Shown here: in pieces, positions 1 to 9,260 of the stretch
How positions within the stretch are numbered: the stretch's first letter is position 1
Layout: each line of letters begins with the position of its first letter
NCBI GenBank assembly: GCA_021295855.1
Contig: JAGWBO010000008.1
Location: 870 to 45,052 of the forward strand
Direction of reading: 5' to 3'
Source: Pseudomonadales bacterium
Lineage (GTDB): Bacteria; Pseudomonadota; Gammaproteobacteria; Pseudomonadales; Azotimanducaceae
DNA: 44,183 nt
Translations under genes and position numbers: made by a program
Notes under the pieces: model-generated
The model's input: the letters and a program-made list of their open reading frames with translations, nothing else
Database searches by the model: none
What the model was told of the DNA's origin: nothing

Positions 1-42
1 GGTTTCGTCAGATTTTGAGCCGACGAATGATTGACCAGACAT
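1..42 (-). CDS. Possible 5' end of an unidentified gene (partial)
   Basis: Reading leftward, an ATG at 42-40 opens 14 codons that run off the window edge without a stop. It lies 36 bp downstream of the stop of the Ddn-like gene and has the same orientation, so it could be the next gene of that unit. No clear Shine-Dalgarno site is present and 14 residues are too few to recognise a family. A plus-strand reading of the same bases is also open for a short distance, so this call is weak. Confidence 0.2.
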   Translation of the reverse strand, partial: MSGQSFVGSKSDET

Positions 43-78
43 CTCTGAGTAGACCAGTTTTGTTTGTGTAAGTAAGGC

Positions 79-528
79 TTATGGCAACGTAATTACGGTG
101 ATCGCTACTTCATCGATCACTGCTTGAAGCGTGTCCTCGGAATGTGGCTTGCGACGACTAGGTTTGAGACCGTGATACACCGCGTCGCCTGGGAAGGTCT
201 CGAGGTAAGATCGGAAAATCTTTAGTTTGCTGTCCGTATCAGTTTCCAATAGCGTTGCTCGACATGCCAGCTCCTCGCCGCTTATCGTAACCGAAACATC
301 CGCGCCACCACGAAGATTTTTCCACCAATTAGCCTGAGGCGAACTAAACAGAAGGACTTTGCTGTCCTTCTTCATGTATCGAATCGGAGTCGTGAAGGTG
401 CGCCCCGTGTGCCGCCCCTTAAAAGTGATCAGCAATATGTTCGAGCTGACGAAAAAATGAAGTGGTGATCGCAATAACAGTTTCATTGCGAAATTGATGA
501 AGGGGAATAACGGATCGGGAATTCGCAT
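79..528 (-). CDS. Ddn-like nitroreductase/deazaflavin-dependent oxidoreductase family protein
   Basis: A 149-residue protein with the layout of the small split-barrel family that includes mycobacterial Ddn (F420-dependent nitroreductase). After a hydrophobic N-terminal stretch comes a strand reading LLITFKGRHTGRTFTTPIRY, then VLLFSSPQANWWKNLRG. These match the family pattern of a GxxTGxxxTTP strand followed by a Trp-x-x-Asn-Leu segment. Length is normal for the family (about 130-150). The cofactor cannot be read from sequence: members use F420, FMN or are untested. It lies downstream of asnS on the same strand with 137 bp between them, so co-transcription is uncertain. The family call is fairly safe; the reaction is unknown. 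Confidence 0.7.
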   Translation of the reverse strand: MRIPDPLFPFINFAMKLLLRSPLHFFVSSNILLITFKGRHTGRTFTTPIRYMKKDSKVLLFSSPQANWWKNLRGGADVSVTISGEELACRATLLETDTDSKLKIFRSYLETFPGDAVYHGLKPSRRKPHSEDTLQAVIDEVAITVITLP

Positions 529-665
529 TGTTGTGTTTCAACCGATTGCAGTCGATGTAGTCCTAATTTGTGTCAGTGCAATGTTAGAGTCACGCTGGGG
601 ACATTGAACAAGCCTTGCGGCCTAGGCTCTAGCGTTGTCAAGCGCGAAACTCATGAGGCGCGATT

Positions 666-2060
666 CTAGAACGACGCGTTGTGAGGCACCCGTGGAAATG
701 GAACCACGTCCCGAATGTTCTCGATCCCTGACATGTACATGAGCAAGCGCTCGAATCCCGCACCGAATCCGGCATGGGGTACCGTTCCGTAGCGCCTCAA
801 GTCACGGTACCACCATAGTTCCTCGAATTGAGGCTCAGTCATACGGCTCTCAAGCTGTGCTAGGCGTTCCTCTCGTTGACTACCACCAACTATCTCACCA
901 ACGCCAGGTACCAAGACATCCATTGCCGCCACTGTCTTTTCGTCATCATTCAATCGCATGTAGAACGGTTTGATGCTCCTTGGATAGTTCATGACCACAA
1001 CCGGCGCCTTATAGACTTTTTCAGTCAGGAAACGTTCGTGTTCGGACTGCAAATCGGCTCCCCATTGGACAGGGAAATCGAACTTGTGGTTAGTATTCGT
1101 GAGCTCGTTCACCGCATCGGAATAGTCAAGTCTCACGAACTCGCTTTCGATGACGTTTTCGAGTCTTTCGATCGCTTGAGAGTCGATACGTTGCGCGAAG
1201 AAAGCCATGTCTTCCGCGCATCGTTCCAGGATTTCGTGAAAGACCACCTTGAGGAAGTCCTCCGCGAGTGTCGCGTTGTCACTAAGGTCGGCGAACGCGA
1301 TTTCGGGTTCGATCATCCAGAACTCGGCCAAATGCCTGCTGGTGTTCGAGTTCTCTGCTCGAAAGGTCGGACCGAACGTGTAGACATTCTTGAGAGCCAG
1401 ACAAAACGCTTCGACATTCAGCTGCCCCGAAACGGCGAGGTAGGTTTCTTCACCAAAGAAATCCTCGCTGTAGTCATTCCTCGACTGGTTTACGAAATCC
1501 AAGGTACTGACGCGAAACAGCTCCCCAGCGCCTTCACAGTCGCTCGCTGTGATGATTGGCGTGTTTACCCATACAAAACCACGATCGTCGAAATAGCGAT
1601 GGACAGCCTGTGCGACTTCATGACGCAAGCGAGAGATCGCGCCAAATGTATTCGTTCTCGGCCGCAAATGAGCGACGCCGCGTAAGTATTCGAAGGTGTG
1701 TCGCTTCTTGGCGATCGGGTAAACCTCAGGATCATCGATGTCTCCGATGCAAACCACCGTGGTTGCTTGAATCTCGACGTCTTGACCTTTCCCTTGTGAT
1801 TCCACGACTTTCCCGACAACAGAAACCGAGGCACCGGTTGTCAGTTTGGTAACTTCCTCGTAATTAGCAAGGTCTTGATTGGCAACCACTTGAATAGGGT
1901 CAAAGCAAGACCCATCATGTACTGAAAGGAAGGCGAACCCTCCTTTTGATACGCGCACGGACCGAAGCCAACCTTCGATTCGTACGAGTGAATCGGTCGA
2001 CGTCGAACCGGTCAGAATCGATTGCACAGTTGCGACCTGGATTTCAGGATCGTTGGTCAC
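666..2060 (-). CDS. asnS: Asparagine--tRNA ligase
   Basis: A 464-residue class IIb aminoacyl-tRNA synthetase that charges tRNA-Asn in the cytoplasm. The N-terminal part (about 1-110) is an OB-fold anticodon-binding domain ([19 protein letters not shown]). The catalytic core follows: motif 2 is seen at [25 protein letters not shown] residues near 233-252, and motif 3 at [19 protein letters not shown] close to the C terminus. The ending [13 protein letters not shown] is typical of bacterial AsnS rather than AspS, and the length matches E. coli AsnS (466). The ATG start is used. It is downstream of the FemAB/GNAT-like gene with a 40-bp gap, so the two may be co-transcribed. A long open frame antisense to it (876-1685) is a shadow. 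Confidence 0.97.
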   Translation of the reverse strand: MTNDPEIQVATVQSILTGSTSTDSLVRIEGWLRSVRVSKGGFAFLSVHDGSCFDPIQVVANQDLANYEEVTKLTTGASVSVVGKVVESQGKGQDVEIQATTVVCIGDIDDPEVYPIAKKRHTFEYLRGVAHLRPRTNTFGAISRLRHEVAQAVHRYFDDRGFVWVNTPIITASDCEGAGELFRVSTLDFVNQSRNDYSEDFFGEETYLAVSGQLNVEAFCLALKNVYTFGPTFRAENSNTSRHLAEFWMIEPEIAFADLSDNATLAEDFLKVVFHEILERCAEDMAFFAQRIDSQAIERLENVIESEFVRLDYSDAVNELTNTNHKFDFPVQWGADLQSEHERFLTEKVYKAPVVVMNYPRSIKPFYMRLNDDEKTVAAMDVLVPGVGEIVGGSQREERLAQLESRMTEPQFEELWWYRDLRRYGTVPHAGFGAGFERLLMYMSGIENIRDVVPFPRVPHNASF

Positions 2061-2100
2061 GGCAGGCTCGAATGGTCATGTCAATCGTTGTCAGGTAGCC

Positions 2101-3285
2101 CTACTCGCGTTCGAGGACTGTCTTGAATGGTGAATGGGTGCGTACGAATTCGATGTCGCTCTTCACGTAGCGTTGCTCGCGTTGGAGAAAGTCTGCCACC
2201 GCATCTTTGAAGCTCTCGTTCGCGAGCCAATGCGCCGAATAGGTTTGCCGCGCTAAATAACCACGCGCGATCTTGTGCGAACCTTGTGCGCCGGCTTCGA
2301 CGCATTGCAGCTTGTTCGCGATCGCAAAGTCAATTGCCTGGTAGTAGCAAACTTCAAAGTGGAGGAACGGAAAGTGCTCGGTGCAACCCCAATTGCGACC
2401 AAACAAGGTATCTCCACCGATGAAGTTGATAGCACCGGCGATGTAGCGATCGTTTCGTTTCGCCAGAATGAGCAGGATCTGCTCTGGCATGGATTCGTTA
2501 ATCAGGCTGAAGAATTCGCGCGTTAAGTAATTCGTACCCCATTTCCGATAGGTGGTGTCCATATAGAACTCGAAAAACGCATCCCAATGATGTTCTTTTA
2601 AATCGCTTCCAGTGACCCATTCGATTTCGATCCCATCTTGACAGGCTTCTCGGCGCTCGCGTCGAATGTTCTTGCGTTTCTTTGACGATAGTTCGTCTTG
2701 GAATTGCTCAAAGTCTCGGTACCCTTGGTTGTACCAGTGAAACTGAGTGTCAAGTCGTTGCAACAACCCACTGGCTCCAGCAAGTTTCCACTCTTCTTCT
2801 GGCATAAACGTGATGTGTAGCGAGCTCACGTTGGTTTTGCCAGCGAGTTGAGTCGCCACCTCAAGGAGTTGACGTTGCCACTCTATGCGATATGGACCTG
2901 ATTTTGCGAGTAAGCGCGGACCTGTCGCCGGTGTAAACGGCACGCTCGATTGAAGCTTGGGGTAGTAGCGACCCCCTGCCTGATGCCACGCATTGGCCCA
3001 GCTCCCGTCGAACACATACTCGCCACGCGAGTGTGACTTGAGATACAGAGGCATAACCGCGACCGTGTCCTCATCTGAGTCCAGCGAAATGTGAAAAGGC
3101 GCCCAGCCAGTGTCGGGGCAAGCACTATTGCTTTCCTCTAATGCACGCAAAAACCGATAGTCGATGAATGGGTTGTAGATTTCAGCGTGGCTACACGCGT
3201 CCCACGTGGCTTGTGTAATGTCACGGATGTCGTAGTGAATGCGACCGACTAGAGTTTTCGGTTCCTGGGTTGCCGAATCAGGCAC
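2101..3285 (-). CDS. FemAB/GNAT-like protein (COG3146/DUF482 type)
   Basis: A 394-residue protein of the family usually annotated as GNAT-family N-acetyltransferase or peptidogalycan biosynthesis protein. Visible family features are the early NPFIDYRFLRALEESNSA segment, the middle KKRKNIRRERR basic patch, the FYMDTTYRKWG segment, and the late GRNWGC and EAGAQGSHKIARGY motifs. The fold is the double GNAT arrangement seen in Fem transferases. The substrate is not established for this group and I do not assign one. The start is a GTG with no strong ribosome-binding site; no better upstream start exists. It is divergent from the transporter operon at 3489. Confidence 0.8.
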   Translation of the reverse strand: MPDSATQEPKTLVGRIHYDIRDITQATWDACSHAEIYNPFIDYRFLRALEESNSACPDTGWAPFHISLDSDEDTVAVMPLYLKSHSRGEYVFDGSWANAWHQAGGRYYPKLQSSVPFTPATGPRLLAKSGPYRIEWQRQLLEVATQLAGKTNVSSLHITFMPEEEWKLAGASGLLQRLDTQFHWYNQGYRDFEQFQDELSSKKRKNIRRERREACQDGIEIEWVTGSDLKEHHWDAFFEFYMDTTYRKWGTNYLTREFFSLINESMPEQILLILAKRNDRYIAGAINFIGGDTLFGRNWGCTEHFPFLHFEVCYYQAIDFAIANKLQCVEAGAQGSHKIARGYLARQTYSAHWLANESFKDAVADFLQREQRYVKSDIEFVRTHSPFKTVLERE

Positions 3286-3488
3286 AGTTACGCGTATGGG
3301 CAGAGACGATTAAGCATATCCAACACCTTGTTCGAGTTTTGTTAAGCCTAGCGAGCTTCGCCAATTAATGTGAGAAACACGTAACATTGCGAACGCCCAC
3401 GGACCGCCGCGTGTATAGACGTGCGCTCGAACCCGGTACTGTATTCACTGATACTCCTCTATACTGAAACTAGGTCAATTCTCACAGG
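3286..3488. promoter_or_regulatory. Divergent intergenic region, probable promoters
   Basis: This 203-bp gap separates two divergent units and must carry promoters both ways. On the plus strand a -10-like TATACT occurs at 3460-3465, about 24 bp before the adaptor ATG, but no good -35 hexamer sits 16-18 bp upstream. No repeat or strong hairpin was seen. Confidence 0.3.
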
Positions 3489-4730
3489 ATGTCTGAAGAT
3501 CGAACTGCCGATCTCGAAAACCTCAGCATAGATCGAACTGAGCGACCACGGTCGAAATGGCGCATCCTGATTTGGATGGTCCTGATCGCGGCGGTCGGTG
3601 GGGTGTCCTACATCGGATATTTCGTTTACTTCGTCGACGACACGCTACAGGTTAGTTCTGCACTCGCTGTTTCTGCGGCTAGAGATTCGCGAACCGAGAG
3701 TGTTCTGGATGCGACAGGATTTGTCGTGGCACGACGTCAGGCGTCAGTCAGCTCAAAAGTTCCTGGTAAGGTCACGTCAGTACTCATCGAAGAAGGTATG
3801 GAAGTCAATGAAGGTCAGCTACTAGCGACGCTAGACGATTCCATCACGCGTGCTCAGTTGGAGCTTGCACGCTCGCAATTAGAAGCAACCCGTTCGCGGT
3901 TGGCTGAGTTCAAACTTCGTTATGAGCAGGCGATACTGGAAAGCGAACGAAATGAACGCTTGGCGGAAGAAGGCATGATCAGCGCCAATGAATTTGAGCG
4001 TAGCCGCTTGGATAAGGAGACGTTGGGGAGCGCGATCGAAGTCGCTACGGAAAACGTCGCGGTAGGAGAGCGCACGGTCGATCTACAGGAGACATACCTA
4101 GCTGACATGGAGATTAGAGCGCCATTTTCAGGGATTGTCATCTCAAAGACCGCTCAACCAGGCGAAATGATTGCACCGGTAGCAGGAGGAGGCGGATTCA
4201 CGCGAACCGGAATCTGCACGATCGTCGACATGGAATCACTCGAAGTACAGATTGATGTGAACGAGTCATATATCAATCGAGTTCAGTCCGGTCAGCAAGT
4301 CACGGTTCAATTGACGGCATATCCAGATGTCAGGATGCCTGCGGAGGTCATTGCCATCATTCCCACCGCAGATCGAGCGCGGTCTACGGTCAAAGTAAGA
4401 GTTGGTTTCAAGCGGAGAGATGACCGCGTCTTGCCGGACATGGCAGTAAAGGTGGCATTCTTAGAAGAAGGTAAGATTGCTGAACTGGAGGAGGTTCCGT
4501 CAGGTGTCGTCGTACCATCGACTGCAATCGACGCAGAAGCTGGCGTTGACCAAGTGTGGGTCATCAAGGAAAACACGCTGGGAGTTCGACGTGTGAGGCT
4601 TGGCGAAGAGGTCGAAAACGGCGGTATTCAAATTCTTGATGGGCTGCGCAGTGGCGAGCGAGTCGTCGTTGGACTCACACCACAACTGAAACAGGCACTG
4701 GCTGACGGAAAAACTGTCACCACAAATTAA
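3489..4730 (+). CDS. Periplasmic adaptor (membrane-fusion) subunit of an ABC efflux system
   Basis: A 413-residue HlyD/RND-MFP family protein. It has a short cytoplasmic N terminus, one membrane anchor near residues 24-47, a first half-lipoyl segment (ASVSSKVPGKVTSVLIEEGM), and an alpha-helical hairpin near 115-185 rich in Glu, Arg and Leu. The second half-lipoyl piece follows (IRAPFSGIVISKTAQPGEMI), then a beta-barrel region and a membrane-proximal domain. This is the MacA-like order. It would link the inner-membrane transporter encoded just downstream to an outer-membrane channel or a periplasmic acceptor. It is the first gene of a tight four-gene plus-strand unit (20 bp to the ATPase). The substrate cannot be told. 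Confidence 0.88.
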   Translation: MSEDRTADLENLSIDRTERPRSKWRILIWMVLIAAVGGVSYIGYFVYFVDDTLQVSSALAVSAARDSRTESVLDATGFVVARRQASVSSKVPGKVTSVLIEEGMEVNEGQLLATLDDSITRAQLELARSQLEATRSRLAEFKLRYEQAILESERNERLAEEGMISANEFERSRLDKETLGSAIEVATENVAVGERTVDLQETYLADMEIRAPFSGIVISKTAQPGEMIAPVAGGGGFTRTGICTIVDMESLEVQIDVNESYINRVQSGQQVTVQLTAYPDVRMPAEVIAIIPTADRARSTVKVRVGFKRRDDRVLPDMAVKVAFLEEGKIAELEEVPSGVVVPSTAIDAEAGVDQVWVIKENTLGVRRVRLGEEVENGGIQILDGLRSGERVVVGLTPQLKQALADGKTVTTN

Positions 4731-4750
4731 CAAACTCGCGGGAAAGGACG

Positions 4751-5446
4751 ATGGCGTTTATTGAGTTGATCAACGTAGTCAAGAACTACACAAAAGGCAG
4801 TGAGGTTGTTCACGTTCTACAGGACTTGAACTTGTCACTGAACGCTGGTGACTTCCTTGCCTTAATGGGTCCGAGCGGCAGCGGTAAGAGTACGTTGTTG
4901 AACTTGATTGGTGGAATCGACAAACCTACCGCGGGGAGGGTCGTCGTGGGAGGTGCTGAACTCGGTGGCATGTCGAGTTCGCAATTGGCGAAATGGCGTT
5001 CTGAATCGATTGGTTTTGTGTTTCAGTTTTACAACTTGCTGCCGTTCTTAACGGCGCAACGCAACATTGAACTGCCTCTTCTACTGACGAACCTGCGGGG
5101 GGCGCAGCGCAAGGAGAACGCAATGACTGCTTTGCGCACGGTGTCGCTCGATGACCGGGCGAAGCACAAACCCGGTCAATTGAGTGGCGGACAGCAACAA
5201 CGCGTTGCAATTGCTCGTGCCATAGTTGCGGATCCACAGATCTTGGTTTGCGATGAGCCGACCGGCGATTTGGATCGTCAAAGTGCGCAGGAGATTCTGG
5301 AGTTGCTTGAGATATTGAATGATCGATTCAAGAAGACGATCATCATGGTGACGCACGATCCACTAGCTGCGGAGCATGCGAAGAAGGTCTTGCATCTTGA
5401 TAAAGGTGTCCTCGTAGAAAGTACAGAAGAGGCGGTTTCGGCATGA
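4751..5446 (+). CDS. ABC transporter ATP-binding protein (MacB/LolD type)
   Basis: A 231-residue stand-alone ATPase. Walker A is GPSGSGKST at residues 40-48, the signature LSGGQQQ is at 144-150, and Walker B ILVCDEPTGDLD starts near 164, with the D-loop following. The H-loop His is in MVTHD. The Q-loop is in FVFQFYNLLPFLTA, a sequence typical of the LolD/MacB/FtsE branch that powers mechanotransmission rather than transport through the membrane domain. GGAAAGGACG just before the ATG gives a fair ribosome-binding site. The stop overlaps the next start by 4 nt (ATGA), indicating translational coupling with the first permease. Confidence 0.93.
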   Translation: MAFIELINVVKNYTKGSEVVHVLQDLNLSLNAGDFLALMGPSGSGKSTLLNLIGGIDKPTAGRVVVGGAELGGMSSSQLAKWRSESIGFVFQFYNLLPFLTAQRNIELPLLLTNLRGAQRKENAMTALRTVSLDDRAKHKPGQLSGGQQQRVAIARAIVADPQILVCDEPTGDLDRQSAQEILELLEILNDRFKKTIIMVTHDPLAAEHAKKVLHLDKGVLVESTEEAVSA

Positions 5447-6609
5447 CAGGACTCGGTTTCGTCTGGAAAAACCTCTACCGTAAGAAAACTCGCACCTTTC
5501 TTACTTTCTTCTGCCTCTATATCGCGTTTCTGTTATACGTTGCACTAGGTTCGATCGCCGTCGTGTTTTCAGTGGACACCATTAGCGGCGAACTGGGTGC
5601 AAATCGTCTTCAGACGAGCGCTAAGTACTCGATGATCGACGATATTCCCAAACGATACGTTGACGAAATTTCGCAGCTCGACGGCGTCGAGCTGGTTACT
5701 CACATGTCTTGGTTTGGCGGTTATTACAAGGAACCGAACAACATGCTGGTCACGTTTCCTGTTGACCCGAGTACCTTCTTCAGGGTATATCCAGAATATG
5801 AGATAAGCGACGAACACCTAACCGCATTTTTAGAAACTCGACGCGGCATGGTTGCGCCAATCAGTTTGGTCGAACGGTATGAGTGGAAGGTTGGTGACAT
5901 TATTCCAATAGGCTCGCAGATCTACCCTCAAGAAGATGGTAACTACATATGGGAATTTGAGCTAGTTGGTTCTTACACGCCAGATCAGGACGGTCAGACC
6001 GCCGTCTTGTTGCAGTATGACTACTTCGAAGAAGCGACTGCATTTGGTAAAGGAGCTGTAGGTTGGCTAGCTATACAGATTTCAGACCCTCAATTAGCGC
6101 CTGAGCTCTCGCAACAGATTGACAGCATGTACATCAATTCGTCAGACCCAGTTCGCACCGCTACCGAAAGTGAGTCGAATCGTCAATTCCTCGCGCAATA
6201 CGGCAACATCACCCTCATGATGAGCGGTATTCTGTTGGCGGTGTTCTTTACGATATTGCTGGTTTGTGCAAACACGATGGCTCAAGCGTTTCGCGAACGC
6301 ATTGCCGAACTTGGCGTGTTAAAGACGATTGGTTTCAACGACTACAGACTCGGTTTGTGGATGCTGAGTGAAGCAATCTGGCTGAGTGTCATTCCAGCGG
6401 TGTTTGGAGTCCTTATCGGTATGGGGGTTTTATTCATGCTGGGATCTTCTGGGGCAACCGCGATGTTCGTGCCGACCCCTCCTATGTCCGTAGTTCTATC
6501 AACGGCGGCTTCCTCGCTCGGACTCGCTCTGGCTCTTGGGGTAATCGTGGGTGCGATTCCTGCATTGACAACGACCCGAATGTCGATCGTTGACGCGATG
6601 CACGCGTAA
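5443..6609 (+). CDS. FtsX/MacB-type ABC permease, first subunit
   Basis: A 388-residue membrane protein with one N-terminal helix (about 18-40), a large periplasmic domain (about 45-255) and three C-terminal helices (about 260-380). This is the FtsX/MacB/LolCE topology. The C-terminal region carries the usual ERIAELGVLKTIGF segment, which couples to the ATPase, and ends with a TTRMSIVDAMHA tail. It overlaps the ATPase gene by 4 nt and precedes the second permease by 14 bp, so a heterodimer with that protein is likely. The periplasmic domain is not close to LolC/LolE by eye. Confidence 0.88.
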   Translation: MTGLGFVWKNLYRKKTRTFLTFFCLYIAFLLYVALGSIAVVFSVDTISGELGANRLQTSAKYSMIDDIPKRYVDEISQLDGVELVTHMSWFGGYYKEPNNMLVTFPVDPSTFFRVYPEYEISDEHLTAFLETRRGMVAPISLVERYEWKVGDIIPIGSQIYPQEDGNYIWEFELVGSYTPDQDGQTAVLLQYDYFEEATAFGKGAVGWLAIQISDPQLAPELSQQIDSMYINSSDPVRTATESESNRQFLAQYGNITLMMSGILLAVFFTILLVCANTMAQAFRERIAELGVLKTIGFNDYRLGLWMLSEAIWLSVIPAVFGVLIGMGVLFMLGSSGATAMFVPTPPMSVVLSTAASSLGLALALGVIVGAIPALTTTRMSIVDAMHA

Positions 6610-6623
6610 CTTGAGGATCTAAG

Positions 6624-7784
6624 ATGATTAAGCAAATCCTCAAGATCTCCTTGATGAACCTGCGCAATTTGCCGTCGCGTTTCGGCATCTCATCGGTCGT
6701 GGTTGTTGGAATCGGTGGCGTCGTAGGTGTGTTGGTCGCGATATTGGCAATGGCATCCGGTTTTGAGTCGGCGCTGTCGAGCGGTGCGTCGAGTGACCGG
6801 GTGATTGTCTTGCGCGATGGAGCGACCGATGAGATGGCCAGTTCGATCGGTCCGGAAGAAATCGCACTGATTGAAATCCTGCCAGGCGTTGCGGCGCATA
6901 GTCCGGAGTTGTACACCGTGGTTGATGTCCCGAAGATGGACACGGGTACGTACGCCAATCTCATTGCCAGAGGGGTGGGTGCGGGTGCATTTGAGGTACG
7001 ACCTGAGATCGAGATCGTTGAAGGCAGGAACTTTGTACCCGGACGAACTGAGATCATCGCGGGGGTGAAAGCGGCTAGCGAATTCAGAGGATTGGCAGTC
7101 GGTTCGGAAGTGTCCTTGCGTGATTCCACTTGGCAGGTGGTTGGGCATTTTGAGGCTGCAGGATCCGCATATGAATCCGAGATCTGGCTTGATTTCCCAG
7201 CGGCGCTGAATGCGTTTCGACGGTTTTCGGCGACTTCATTGAGAATTCGGTTGGATTCACCTGCTGACTTTGACGTATTGTCTGAAGCGATTGAAGCTGA
7301 GTCCCGTCTACAAGTGCAAGTCATTTCTGAGCCGTCGTTTATGGAGGGTCAATCTGTTGTTCTACGGCAGATCATCAGGTCTTTCGGTTACGCCGTGGCG
7401 GTCATCATGGCGATCGGCGCATTATTTGCAGCGCTCAATACGATGTATACCGCTGTGTCGACGCGGACGATCGAAATTGCAACGTTACGAGCGATCGGTT
7501 TCTCGAGCGTACCAATAGTGATATCGGTGATGATTGAAGCAGTCATCCTGGCTTTAATGGGAGGTGCTTTAGGCGCGCTGTTTTCTTACATTGTTTTTAA
7601 CGGCTTTACCGTGGCCACTTTGAATCCTGAGGCTTTTTCACAAGTGGCTTTCGACTTCAATGTTTCAACCGAGATCATCTATCTTGGCATGACATGGGCT
7701 GTCGTTATCGGGTTCTTTGGTGGACTGCTACCCGCTTTAAGCGCAGCATTCATTCCGATTACCGCAGCGTTGCGAGGCGAATAG
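6624..7784 (+). CDS. FtsX/MacB-type ABC permease, second subunit
   Basis: A 386-residue partner of the preceding permease with the same four-helix topology. It has an N-terminal helix at about 15-40, a periplasmic domain, and three helices from about 250 onward. The coupling segment here is RTIEIATLRAIGFSSVPIV. The periplasmic part includes ARGVGAGAFEVRPEIEIVEGR, a MacB-periplasmic-domain feature in which the substrate-facing lobe follows the first helix. With the adaptor, the ATPase and the other permease it would form a tripartite exporter of unknown substrate. The start ATG follows an AGGATCTAAG spacer. Confidence 0.88.
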   Translation: MIKQILKISLMNLRNLPSRFGISSVVVVGIGGVVGVLVAILAMASGFESALSSGASSDRVIVLRDGATDEMASSIGPEEIALIEILPGVAAHSPELYTVVDVPKMDTGTYANLIARGVGAGAFEVRPEIEIVEGRNFVPGRTEIIAGVKAASEFRGLAVGSEVSLRDSTWQVVGHFEAAGSAYESEIWLDFPAALNAFRRFSATSLRIRLDSPADFDVLSEAIEAESRLQVQVISEPSFMEGQSVVLRQIIRSFGYAVAVIMAIGALFAALNTMYTAVSTRTIEIATLRAIGFSSVPIVISVMIEAVILALMGGALGALFSYIVFNGFTVATLNPEAFSQVAFDFNVSTEIIYLGMTWAVVIGFFGGLLPALSAAFIPITAALRGE

Positions 7785-7822
7785 CGTCGGACAGTTAATT
7801 TCGATTTCGCCCGAGAGTCGAA

Positions 7823-9235
7823 ATGACTGACGCACAATCGAGGGTTCAACAGCGTACACAACAGCGACTTTCTGGTGCTAGCGTGAGCACGAGTTTGCTC
7901 GACGGCTCGATCCCTCGCCAGCTCTTCAGATTGACGGTGCCGATGTTGCTTGGCATCTCTTCGATGATGATTGCGTCGTTAATTGACACGTATTACGTGG
8001 GTCAGATTGGCACGGTCGAACTTGCCGCGTTGACGTTGACATTTCCTCTTGTGATGGGATTCTCAAGCCTGTCGATGGGGTTTGGAATTGGCGCGACATC
8101 AATCATCTCGCGGACAGTCGGGGCGGGAGATTGGGCGAAGGCACAACGCATCGCGACGCATACATTGATTCTCGTGATCGGTTTCGTGTCTGTATTAACC
8201 CTCGTAGGTTACGCGTTCGCCGAGTCAATTTTCGTGATGCTCAATGCTCGCGAGGAACTGCTGCCGATTGCCGTGAATTACACGTATATCACGCTCCTCG
8301 GCGTTCCGATCTTGGCCGTTCCGATGGTCGGCGGCATGATGCTTCGGTCGTTCAACGACGTGCGATCTCCTGCCATCATCATGGTATCCGGTGCTGCAAT
8401 CCAAGTGATCATCGCACCAATACTTATCTGGGGCGTTGGCTCATGGGAGGGTTTTGGGGTTTACGGCTCGGCGTGGTCCTTCGTGATCTCAAGATTAGTC
8501 GTTGCTTTTTATGCGATCGGATTGTTTCGCCGGCGCGGCTTAATTCAGCATCCCGGTTCGTTCGAGCAATTTCGAACATCTGTGTTTGAAGTGATGCGCC
8601 TAGCGTTGCCCTCAATGGCTAGCCAGGTTTTGATGCCCGTATCGATGTACCTAATCATGATGCTAGTCGCTCTTTACGATAACCATGTAGTTGCAGCTTA
8701 CGGTGTCGCAACTCGTATTGAGGCTATGACCATGATCGTGGTTATGGCGATGAGCTCAAGTATGGGTCCTTTTGTGGGACAAAACTTCGGCGCGCGTCGA
8801 TTTGACCGAATTAAGAGCGCACTGCGAATGTGTTACTTGTTCTGTTTGAGCTATGGACTCGTCGTGACAGTGATTCTGGTATTGCTTGGCGGCGCGATTT
8901 CAGGTGTGTTTCGCGACGATCCGGCGGTTGTTGCGGTGGCCACCGAGTTTTTCTATATCGTCCCGGTCACGATTGGGATCATGAGCGTATCCATGATTGC
9001 AGGGAGCACCTTTGTCGCGTATGGTGAACCGGTGCCTTCGTTTGTGCTATCGATTTTTCGGATGTTCGTCGTGCTTTTGCCGTTGTGCTACTTGCTGAAT
9101 TGGTTGATGGGTTACCTGGGTATCTTTATTGCGATCGCGATTACGAATGGAACGGTAGGCTTTATTTCCTTCTTTTGGCTTCGTAGCATGACCAATCGGT
9201 TCCGATTGCAGTTAGCAGCATCATCTCCTACATAA
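7823..9235 (+). CDS. MATE family efflux transporter
   Basis: A 470-residue inner-membrane protein with about 12 hydrophobic helices in two similar halves, normal length for MATE. The N-terminal half begins IPRQLFRLTVPMLLGISS and continues into IDTYYVGQIGTVELAALTLTFP, a classic MATE pattern. The second half opens near LALPSMASQVLMPVSMYL. Members exchange Na+ or H+ for cationic drugs or metabolites. It sits 38 bp after the ABC exporter unit on the same strand and may share its transcript, giving a two-exporter region. It converges on the flavodoxin-like gene with a 25-bp gap. The substrate is unknown. Confidence 0.93.
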   Translation: MTDAQSRVQQRTQQRLSGASVSTSLLDGSIPRQLFRLTVPMLLGISSMMIASLIDTYYVGQIGTVELAALTLTFPLVMGFSSLSMGFGIGATSIISRTVGAGDWAKAQRIATHTLILVIGFVSVLTLVGYAFAESIFVMLNAREELLPIAVNYTYITLLGVPILAVPMVGGMMLRSFNDVRSPAIIMVSGAAIQVIIAPILIWGVGSWEGFGVYGSAWSFVISRLVVAFYAIGLFRRRGLIQHPGSFEQFRTSVFEVMRLALPSMASQVLMPVSMYLIMMLVALYDNHVVAAYGVATRIEAMTMIVVMAMSSSMGPFVGQNFGARRFDRIKSALRMCYLFCLSYGLVVTVILVLLGGAISGVFRDDPAVVAVATEFFYIVPVTIGIMSVSMIAGSTFVAYGEPVPSFVLSIFRMFVVLLPLCYLLNWLMGYLGIFIAIAITNGTVGFISFFWLRSMTNRFRLQLAASSPT

Positions 9236-9260
9236 ATACCATGCTAAATGGAATTAGCCC

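Noticed and set aside
876..1685. A 269-residue open frame antisense to asnS
   Set aside because: It lies wholly inside a strongly conserved gene on the other strand, has no recognisable domain, and its composition is that of a frame shadow.
6482..7324. A 280-residue open frame antisense to the second FtsX permease
   Set aside because: Low-complexity Ser/Ala/Thr/Pro-rich product opposite an intact gene; typical antisense shadow.
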